Shown piece by piece: positions 1-5,696 of a stretch of DNA of 64,000 bases (its first letter is position 1; every line of letters starts with the position of its first letter). Both the position numbers and the translations under genes were made by a program. Source of the stretch: Mycobacteriales bacterium (GTDB taxonomy: Bacteria > Actinomycetota > Actinomycetes > JAFAQI01 > DASSKL01). A model generated the notes under the pieces. The model searched no databases and was not told the origin of the DNA. It saw only the letters and a list, made by a program, of their open reading frames with translations. Location: the NCBI GenBank assembly GCA_035690485.1, contig DASSKL010000091.1, forward strand, positions 1 to 64,000, given 5' to 3'.

Positions 1-267
1 TCAGTGGGCGGACACGTTTTGCCGCTCGCCGACTTCGGGTCCGTGTCGTTCTCCGGCGCCAGCGCCACCGACAGCAACGAGAACTCCGGCACGATCAGCG
101 ATACCGCCTGGAACGACGACGCGATCACGCTGGTCCAAAAGGGGCTCACCGCGACTCCCGGCACCCTCGCATCGAAAGGCTCGGCGTTCACGGTGGTGGT
201 GTCGACCAGCGGCGGAGGCAGCGGCGGCGGCCATGGAGGGCACGGCAACCCGCACGGCAGCCGGTAG
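1..267 (+). CDS. C-terminal fragment of a secreted G1-family glutamic endopeptidase (partial)
   Basis: The frame is open from the first base and ends at TAG, so the gene starts outside the window; 88 residues are visible. The stretch PLADFGSVSFSGASA followed by AWNDDAITLV resembles the last beta strands of actinobacterial eqolisin (G1, formerly A4) peptidases, which are secreted acid peptidases using a Gln/Glu pair. The catalytic residues would lie upstream of this fragment and cannot be checked. The tail is a Gly/His-rich low-complexity run (GGGSGGGHGGHG). It sits beside surface-protein genes, one of them another acid peptidase. The family call rests on recalled motif similarity only. Confidence 0.55.
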   Translation, partial: SVGGHVLPLADFGSVSFSGASATDSNENSGTISDTAWNDDAITLVQKGLTATPGTLASKGSAFTVVVSTSGGGSGGGHGGHGNPHGSR

Positions 268-387
268 CGACCCGACCCGCGACGGCCACGGCGTGAGCTC
301 GGGTACCTCGTGGGTCTCGGGCACGTCACCGACGGCGGCCAGGTCGTTGAAGCCAGCGAGCCCTCACTTTGGTTCAGCGCTGACCGT

Positions 388-393
388 TATAGT
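388..393 (+). promoter_or_regulatory. -10 box of a leaderless promoter for the antitoxin gene
   Basis: TATAGT ends 6 nt before the ATG at 400, so transcription should start at or next to the start codon and no ribosome-binding site is needed. A small dyad, GACCA-CA-TGGTC (394-405), overlaps the start codon and could be the operator for toxin-antitoxin autoregulation (inference). Confidence 0.5.
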
Positions 394-399
394 GACCAC

Positions 400-627
400 A
401 TGGTCCGTCAACTGACCGCCACCGAAGCGAAGGCTGGGCTCCTCGCCCTTCTCGAGCAGGTCGCAGCCGGCGAAGAAGTCGAGATCACCAAGCATGGCCA
501 CACCATCGCGCGACTCGTGCCGGCGCACGGTCCTCGGTCGTTGAAGGGGAGGCTGGCCGACGTGGCCCGCTCGGCCGCTAGCGACGAGGAGCTGTTCTCC
601 ACGGGCGAGGCGTGGAACGCGTCGTGA
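400..627 (+). CDS. Type II toxin-antitoxin antitoxin, Phd/YefM family
   Basis: This 75-residue protein begins MVRQLTATEAKAGLLALLEQ and continues through EVEITKHGHTIARLVP. That is the usual Phd/YefM N-terminal DNA-binding fold, with the motif in which a short strand reads G-x-x-I/V-A-R-L-V-P. The C-terminal third is the likely toxin-binding segment. An in-frame GTG lies 90 nt upstream, but ATG 400 is preferred because a TATAGT box sits 6 nt before it and the family normally begins here. The stop overlaps the start of the PIN-domain toxin gene by 4 nt (GTGA), so the two are co-translated. Antitoxins of this type neutralise the partner and repress their own operon. Confidence 0.85.
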   Translation: MVRQLTATEAKAGLLALLEQVAAGEEVEITKHGHTIARLVPAHGPRSLKGRLADVARSAASDEELFSTGEAWNAS

Positions 628-1016
628 GCACGGTGTTGCTCGACACCCACGTCGTGCACTGGTGGTCGAGCGAGCCGGAGAAGCTGAGCGGCGAAGCTAC
701 CGCGGTCATCGAAGCCGCCGACGAGCTGGCAGTCTCCGCCATCAGCTGGTTCGAGCTGGCCTGGCTTGCCAAGCACGAACGCATCGCTCTCGCCACCCCC
801 GTGCGGAGTTGGCTCGAAGAACTGGCCCGCGACCTGCGCACCGTGGGTCTCAGCCCGGCGATCGCCGACGCGGCCGTGGCGCTGCCCTCGACGTTTCCCG
901 GCGACCCTGCCGATCGCATCATCTACGCGACGGCGATAGAGACCGGCTGGCCGCTCGTGACGAAGGATCGCGCGTTGCGTCGTCACCGCCACCCCCGGCG
1001 AATCACGCTCTGGTGA
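624..1016 (+). CDS. Type II toxin-antitoxin toxin, PIN-domain ribonuclease (VapC-like)
   Basis: This 130-residue PIN-domain protein has the acidic residues expected of a metal-dependent RNase: Asp in LLDTHVVHWW, Glu in SWFELAWLAK, Asp in GDPADRIIYATA and Asp in VTKDRAL. The subfamily opening LLDTHxxxW is typical of VapC toxins paired with Phd/YefM-type antitoxins. GTG 624 is chosen because it overlaps the antitoxin stop as GTGA and gives MSTVLLDT; GTG 612 is in frame but adds four residues without support. The target RNA cannot be deduced. The pair lies between a peptidase fragment and surface-protein genes, in the most accessory part of the window. Confidence 0.85.
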   Translation: MSTVLLDTHVVHWWSSEPEKLSGEATAVIEAADELAVSAISWFELAWLAKHERIALATPVRSWLEELARDLRTVGLSPAIADAAVALPSTFPGDPADRIIYATAIETGWPLVTKDRALRRHRHPRRITLW

Positions 1017-1039
1017 AAGCGGTCGCCGAAGCCTGACTT

Positions 1040-1055
1040 CACGGCGTACGCCGTG
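1040..1055. terminator. 16-bp perfect palindrome after the toxin gene
   Basis: CACGGCGTACGCCGTG is a perfect dyad 23 nt after the toxin stop. It could act as a terminator stem or protein site. There is no U-tract, and the core CGGCGTACGCCG occurs again at 33580-33591 and 63711-63724, so it may simply be a favoured word in this genome. Confidence 0.3.
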
Positions 1056-1087
1056 TCCACACTGGCGCGCCACGTCCACACAGGCGC
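1055..1087 (+). promoter_or_regulatory. Two 14-bp direct repeats upstream of the first SLH gene
   Basis: GTCCACACTGGCGC (1055-1068) and GTCCACACAGGCGC (1074-1087) match at 13 of 14 positions with a 19-bp period. TGGCGCGCCA (1063-1072) is a perfect palindrome overlapping the first copy. They lie 33-65 bp upstream of the -10 box at 1120, a sensible position for activator sites. The function is inferred from position only. Confidence 0.35.
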
Positions 1088-1119
1088 CGGGATGGCCTGT
1101 AGTCAAAGGGATGCGCTCC

Positions 1120-1125
1120 TACAGT
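1120..1125 (+). promoter_or_regulatory. -10 box of a leaderless promoter, first SLH gene
   Basis: TACAGT ends 6 nt before GTG 1132, the same spacing seen at many starts in this window. This decides the start at 1132 over the upstream ATG at 1111, which lies before this -10 box. Confidence 0.5.
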
Positions 1126-1131
1126 GACGCC

Positions 1132-3462
1132 GTGACCCTCTCCCGCCCGGCGACCGTCCGGCGCGCTGTGCTGTCGGCGCTCGCGGTGTGCGCGCTGGCC
1201 ATGACCGGCGCCGTCGTGGTCGACCAGCCGGCGACCCGGCTCGCCGCGGCGACGGCACGGCCGGCGGCGAGCGACTTCGCGGAGACGGCGTACGGCCAGC
1301 CTTGGGACTTCACCGATGCGGGGCAGCTGCCCTACGGCAGCAGCGTGCAGAACGTCGCCACCGGCAGCGGTGGTCTCTCCTTCACTGCGGCGAAGGGGCA
1401 GCAGCTCAGCCTCGTGCGCACCGAGCTGGGCGCGATCCCGTGGGGCCGCGACGGCAGCGCGCATCCGATCGACGCCTCGACCTACACGCGCATGTCGATC
1501 CGCATCAAGAGCGACGTCTTCAGCGCGCAGCCCGGCGTCGCGCGCGGGCAGATCTTCTGGTTCTCCTGCCCGACCATGACCCAGTCGTGCGAGGGCGGGT
1601 CGTTCTTCGACGTCACGAGCAGCGGCTGGCAGACGATCGACATGCCGCTGACCAACGCCTACAGCGGCGGTGGTTATCCGGCGGCGTGGTCCGGCGCGAT
1701 CCGCCGGCTGATCCTCACCCCCAACGCCACCAGCAGCACCGCCGCGCACATGCAGGTCGCCTGGATCCGGATCTACCAGCCGGGCCAGGGCGACTACCAG
1801 GTGCAGGGCGTGCCGTCCGGCGCGACCAGCGTGACCTGGACCCGCCAGGGTGGATCCGCCGCTGACACCGGCACCATCCCGGCGAGCGGCGGCCGCGCGA
1901 CGTTCCCTGCCGACGCCTACCCCGCCGGGATCTACGACTTCTCCGTCAACGGCACTGTCGTCGACACGCTTCACCTCGACCAGCGGCCGCTCGTGCACTG
2001 GCAGTCGCCCAACCAGTACGGCTGCGTCGAGTACGGCGCCAATGTCCGCGGCGACGCCTGGGACATGAGCCAGCCGACCGACGTCGCCAAGCTGCTCGAC
2101 GCGAGCAACGTCTCCTACTCCGGCGGCATCCTGGCCGCCACCAACGCCGGCCCCACCCAGAACGACCCGGAGGTCTGGCTGCGGCTCGGCCCGGCGCTCG
2201 ACTCCCACCGCTTCTACCGGCTGCGGATCCTGACGCGGTACGACGGATCCTTCGGTCTCGGCGGCGGCCCCGGCGGCGGCACGGTCGCGCGCGTCGTCTG
2301 GGGCACCGCGCAGTACAACACCTCCGCCACCTGGCAGGTCAGCCGCCCGATCGTCCTCTATCCCGGCTGGAACGACGTGCTCATCGACATGAGCGACCCC
2401 TACAACGGCACCAGCGACCCGAGCGCCGCCGAGTCCGTGCGCTACACCTGGAGCCAGGCCGGGCAGATCACGTTCCTGCGGTTCGACCCGAACGAAGACC
2501 CGGGCCCGCGCCGCTGGTACGTCGACTCCGTCCAGGTCTTCGGCGACTGCCCGGCCAGCGGCACGTTCCCGATCCAGCTGTCCGACACCTCCACGCAGCC
2601 GCACGGCGACGAGCAGGTGACCGTCTACGCCGACAGCTCGGGCACCCCGAGCGGCCAGCACGGCCCGCCGGTCGCGTCGTTCACCATCCCGGCCGGTACG
2701 GGCACCGGCGGGTCGGGCACCGCGAACGTCAGCGCGCTGGCGACCGGCAGCTACCGGCTGTTCGCCCAGGTGACGAACGGCTCGGCGACCGTCGGTTCCT
2801 ACGCGCCCACCCCGCTGCAGGTCCGTGGCGGCGGTGCGGTTCCGCGCAGCACCACCAACGCCTGCCCACCGGGTCAGGTGCCCGCCGCCGGGTTCACCGA
2901 CGTCGACCCGTCCAGCCCACACGCGCCGAACATCAACTGCGTGGTCTGGTGGCAGGTCGCGCACGGCGTGAGCTCCACGTCGTACGCCCCGGGTCTCGTC
3001 GTGCCGCGTGACCAGATGGCGGCGTTCGTCGCGCGGCTCATCCGCGCCGCCGGCGGGTCCCTGCCGTCCAACCCGCCGGACAAGTTCGCCGACGACAACG
3101 GCGACCCGTTCGAGGCCGACATCAACGCCCTCGCCGCCGTCGGCGTGGTGCAGGGCAGCGGCGGGCGCTACTACCCGTCCGCGCCGGTCGACCGCGGGTC
3201 GATGGCGGCGTACCTCGACCGCGCCTACACCGCGATCACCGGCAAGACGCTGAGCCACCCGCACGACTACTTCGCCGACGACAACGGCTCCACGTTCGAG
3301 AACGACATCAACAACATGGCCGCCGCCGGCATCACCGGGGGCTACGCCGACGGCACCTACCGGCCCGGAGTATCGGTGACCCGCGACCAGATGGCGTCGT
3401 TCCTCGCCCGCGAGCTCGACCTGCTGGTAACCAACGGCTACGCCAAGCCACCCTCCGGCTGA
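1132..3462 (+). CDS. Secreted beta-sandwich protein with three C-terminal SLH domains
   Basis: The 776-residue protein has an N-terminal signal peptide (basic TVRR followed by a hydrophobic run, cleavage near residue 40). Two regions (about 50-225 and 300-475) read like carbohydrate-binding or jelly-roll beta-sandwiches, with strands such as MSIRIKSDVF and TFLRFDPNEDPGPRRWYVDS. An Ig-like stretch precedes three SLH repeats (about 577-776), each with an F.D...I..........G...G....Y.P...V.R.QMA.F..R pattern. SLH domains usually hold proteins on the cell surface by binding secondary wall polymer. Two cysteines bracket the first SLH repeat, as in the sister genes. GTG 1132 is chosen from the leaderless -10 box; ATG 1111 would add seven residues. 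The ligand of the beta-sandwich part is unknown. Confidence 0.75.
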   Translation: MTLSRPATVRRAVLSALAVCALAMTGAVVVDQPATRLAAATARPAASDFAETAYGQPWDFTDAGQLPYGSSVQNVATGSGGLSFTAAKGQQLSLVRTELGAIPWGRDGSAHPIDASTYTRMSIRIKSDVFSAQPGVARGQIFWFSCPTMTQSCEGGSFFDVTSSGWQTIDMPLTNAYSGGGYPAAWSGAIRRLILTPNATSSTAAHMQVAWIRIYQPGQGDYQVQGVPSGATSVTWTRQGGSAADTGTIPASGGRATFPADAYPAGIYDFSVNGTVVDTLHLDQRPLVHWQSPNQYGCVEYGANVRGDAWDMSQPTDVAKLLDASNVSYSGGILAATNAGPTQNDPEVWLRLGPALDSHRFYRLRILTRYDGSFGLGGGPGGGTVARVVWGTAQYNTSATWQVSRPIVLYPGWNDVLIDMSDPYNGTSDPSAAESVRYTWSQAGQITFLRFDPNEDPGPRRWYVDSVQVFGDCPASGTFPIQLSDTSTQPHGDEQVTVYADSSGTPSGQHGPPVASFTIPAGTGTGGSGTANVSALATGSYRLFAQVTNGSATVGSYAPTPLQVRGGGAVPRSTTNACPPGQVPAAGFTDVDPSSPHAPNINCVVWWQVAHGVSSTSYAPGLVVPRDQMAAFVARLIRAAGGSLPSNPPDKFADDNGDPFEADINALAAVGVVQGSGGRYYPSAPVDRGSMAAYLDRAYTAITGKTLSHPHDYFADDNGSTFENDINNMAAAGITGGYADGTYRPGVSVTRDQMASFLARELDLLVTNGYAKPPSG

Positions 3463-3481
3463 CCTGCGGCCAGGGGCGACG

Positions 3482-3531
3482 GGGTCACGTTTGCGGCGTT
3501 CGAACGCAGCAAAAGTGACCCTGATCAAGGA
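3482..3531 (+). repeat. Palindromic interspersed repeat, copy A
   Basis: The 40-bp symmetric core (3482-3521) has outer arms GGGTCAC/GTGACCC, inner arms TTGC/GCAA and the centre GCGTTCGAACGC, followed by the conserved flank CTGATCAAGGA. The dyad axis is exactly at 3501/3502. It starts 20 bp after the first SLH gene. Copies B (8647-8687, inverted) and C (9830-9878) share the core and flank. Confidence 0.8.
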
Positions 3532-3683
3532 ACGCGGCGGTCGGGGAGCGTCGGCAGCCCTGATACGCCCGTTCTTCACCCGAACGGCGGGCGACGCACC
3601 GCGTGGCGAGAGGCAAGATCGGCATGCGGCGATATCAGTCCTTTACGGTGCAGTTGTCGTGACTGTGACAGGAGGGACCTGCC

Positions 3684-4697
3684 ATGCGGCTCGGGCCGGC
3701 GCGTGCTGTCCGGCTGCTGGTGCTCGCGGTCGCGGTCGACGCGCTGTTGACCGCGGTGCTCGGCAGCGACGAGACGGGCCGCTTCCTGAGTGGGGAGACC
3801 GACGGCTCCGCACTGCTCGGGGGCGCCGGCCTCGCGCTGCTCGTGGTCCTCTGCCTGTTGCTGTGGCGGGCCGTCCGCGAGGTGACGGTGCTCAGTCATG
3901 CGGACCAGCCGGCGGAGCAGCGCCTCGACGCGATCCGGCGGCGCACGAAAGCGGTGATCTCGCGGCGTGAGATCACCGTAGCCCTGCAGCCGATCGTGTC
4001 CTTCGGCAGCGGCCGCTGGGTGGCGGTCGAGGCGCTGGCCCGCTTCGGCGACGGCCGGCCGCCCGACCTGTGGTTCGCCGAGGCCCAGGAGGTCGGCCTC
4101 GGAGTCGAGCTCGAGCTGGTGGCCCTGCACAAGCAGCTCGACCTCCTCGGCGACCTGCCGTCGGGCATCACGTTGTCGGTCAACGCCTCGCCGGCGCTGG
4201 TCCTCGACCCCCGTTTCCGGGCCGCGATCGACGGCGTCGACATGGCGCGCCTCACGGTCGAGATCACCGAGCACGCCGCCGTACACACCTACGACGAGAT
4301 CCGTGACGTGCTGCTTCCGTTGCGCGAGCGTGGCCTGCGGCTGGCCGTCGACGACACCGGCGCGGGCTATGCGTCGTTCCACCACGTGCTGCGGTTGCGC
4401 CCCGACAGCATCAAGCTCGACCGTTCCCTGCTGGCCCACATCACCAGCGACCCGGCCCGGCGCGCGTTCGTGACGGCCATCGTCCTGCTCGGGCTGGAGC
4501 TGGGCGCGAGCGTGACGGCCGAGGGCGTCGAGACCCCCAGCGAGCTCGAGACGCTCGCCACCCTGGGCGTCGACTACGCCCAGGGCTTCCTGCTCGCCCG
4601 GCCCTCGACCCAGCGCGCCGACTGGCTGCGCTGGCGTTCGCGCACCTGGCTGCGGCCGGTCGACCACTTCACCCCTCAGTCGCAGCCCCGGCGGTGA
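3684..4697 (+). CDS. Membrane-anchored EAL-domain cyclic-di-GMP phosphodiesterase
   Basis: This 337-residue protein has two N-terminal membrane segments (about 7-27 and 42-62) and a cytoplasmic EAL domain (about 85-325). Key residues of an active enzyme are present: Glu116 of the EAL signature (VEALARF), the Asn in SVNAS, the Glu in EITEH, the Asp pair at 223-224 (VDDTGAG), Lys in KLDRS, Glu in AEGVET and Gln in YAQGF. EAL domains hydrolyse c-di-GMP to pGpG. There is no GGDEF or sensory domain beyond the membrane hairpin. AGGAGG precedes the ATG at suitable spacing. A hairpin follows immediately, so it looks monocistronic. It lies between two surface-protein genes, which suggests but does not prove a link between c-di-GMP and surface assembly. 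Confidence 0.9.
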   Translation: MRLGPARAVRLLVLAVAVDALLTAVLGSDETGRFLSGETDGSALLGGAGLALLVVLCLLLWRAVREVTVLSHADQPAEQRLDAIRRRTKAVISRREITVALQPIVSFGSGRWVAVEALARFGDGRPPDLWFAEAQEVGLGVELELVALHKQLDLLGDLPSGITLSVNASPALVLDPRFRAAIDGVDMARLTVEITEHAAVHTYDEIRDVLLPLRERGLRLAVDDTGAGYASFHHVLRLRPDSIKLDRSLLAHITSDPARRAFVTAIVLLGLELGASVTAEGVETPSELETLATLGVDYAQGFLLARPSTQRADWLRWRSRTWLRPVDHFTPQSQPRR

Positions 4698-4714
4698 AGG
4701 TCGCACTGCGACCT
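4698..4714 (+). terminator. Hairpin directly after the EAL gene
   Basis: AGGTCGC-ACT-GCGACCT is a perfect 7-bp stem with a 3-nt loop starting one base after the stop codon. It has no U-tract, as is usual in this GC-rich background. Confidence 0.4.
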
Positions 4715-4726
4715 GGCCCTCGTGCC

Positions 4727-4741
4727 ACGACGTTACGTCGT
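4727..4741. promoter_or_regulatory. 15-bp perfect dyad upstream of the FNT channel gene
   Basis: ACGACGT-T-ACGTCGT is perfectly symmetric and ends 26 bp before the ATG at 4768. The position suits an operator for a dimeric regulator. No regulator gene is adjacent, so the assignment is an inference from symmetry. Confidence 0.35.
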
Positions 4742-4767
4742 ACGCCGCCGCGGAGATCCCTTGCGCC

Positions 4768-5631
4768 ATGGCGATGCGCACCGCAGGTGACCTGCGGCGA
4801 CCCCAGGTGCTTGGCCGGATGGGCCAGAAGCTGACCCGCCCCACCCAGGACGCCCCCGAGGATGACGAGGGGCTCTCCGCCGAGGGCGGGTTCGCCCGCA
4901 CCCTCGAAGAAGGCCAGCGGCGTCTCGGGCGCAGCTGGTCGGCACTCACCGCGACGGGCGTCGTCGGCGGCATCGACGTGGCGACCGGCGTGCTCGGCCT
5001 CCTGATCGTCGAGCACGCGACCGGCAGCAAGCTGCTCGGCGGCCTGGCGTTCGGCATCGGCTTCATCGCACTGACCCTGGCCCGCAGCGAGCTGTTCACC
5101 GAGAACTTCCTCGTGCCCGTCATCGCGATCGCGGCCAAGCGGTGCACCTGGACGGCGTTGCTGAGGCTCTGGACGGGCACGGCGGTCTTCAACCTGCTCG
5201 GTGGCTGGATCGTGACCGCGCTGATCATCGAGGGGTTCCCGAACCTTCGGCCCAAGGCCGTGGAGCTCGGCAAGTTCTACGTCGACATCGGTCTGGGCTG
5301 GCGGGCGTTCGCGCTCGCCCTGCTCGGCGGTCTCGTGATCACCCTGATGACGTGGATGCAGCACACCACGGAGTCGATCGGCGGCAAGGTGACCGCCGCG
5401 GTCACCGCGGCCTTCCTGCTCGGCGCCGGATCGCTCAACCACGCGATCGTGGCCTCGTTGCTGATGTTCGCCGCGCTGCACACCGGCCACGCCGGCTTCA
5501 CCTACGGCGACTGGGCGATGTCGGCCGGGTGGGCGGCCCTCGGCAACAGCGTGGGCGGCATCGGGCTGGTGACCCTGCTCCGGTTGCTCCAGGTTCCGCA
5601 TCGCCTGCAGGAAGCGCGGGAGGAAGCGTAG
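4768..5631 (+). CDS. Formate/nitrite transporter (FNT) family membrane protein
   Basis: The 287-residue protein has a polar N-terminal tail of about 50 residues and then six hydrophobic segments with the FNT look: GxxxGxxFxxG-like packing in ATGVVGGIDVATGVLG, TLARSELFTENFLVP after the second segment, and GSLNHAIVAS near the fifth. It resembles the YfdC-like branch of FNT proteins, pentameric channels for small monovalent anions such as formate or nitrite. The substrate cannot be read from the sequence. ATG 4768 is used; a second ATG follows two codons later, and the only SD-like GGAG is rather far upstream. No formate or nitrite enzyme gene is nearby. Confidence 0.8.
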   Translation: MAMRTAGDLRRPQVLGRMGQKLTRPTQDAPEDDEGLSAEGGFARTLEEGQRRLGRSWSALTATGVVGGIDVATGVLGLLIVEHATGSKLLGGLAFGIGFIALTLARSELFTENFLVPVIAIAAKRCTWTALLRLWTGTAVFNLLGGWIVTALIIEGFPNLRPKAVELGKFYVDIGLGWRAFALALLGGLVITLMTWMQHTTESIGGKVTAAVTAAFLLGAGSLNHAIVASLLMFAALHTGHAGFTYGDWAMSAGWAALGNSVGGIGLVTLLRLLQVPHRLQEAREEA

Positions 5632-5696
5632 AAAGTCCCCGGAAACACGGGTCTATCGGCGTACGATCGCCCGCGACTCACGACCGGGGAGGCTTC

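Noticed and set aside
1040-1055. CGGCGTACGCCG as a regulatory motif shared by 1040, 33580 and 63711
   Set aside because: One of the three copies is inside the GGDEF coding region, and GTACGCC is a frequent word in this genome because of codon use. There is no consistent position relative to starts.
1039-3579. Very long open frame on the minus strand opposite the first SLH gene
   Set aside because: It is Arg/Gly/Val-rich with no domain, and the plus strand carries a clear signal peptide and SLH domains. High GC keeps opposite frames open. The same applies to long minus frames over 9736-12552, 12704-14896 and 56085-59543.
3491-3970. Short frames starting RRSNAAKVTLIKE and a similar QRSNVAEVTLIKE near 9840
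   Set aside because: The shared peptide is only the translation of palindromic repeat copies A and C. The rest of each frame is unlike any protein and overlaps real genes or low-complexity sequence.
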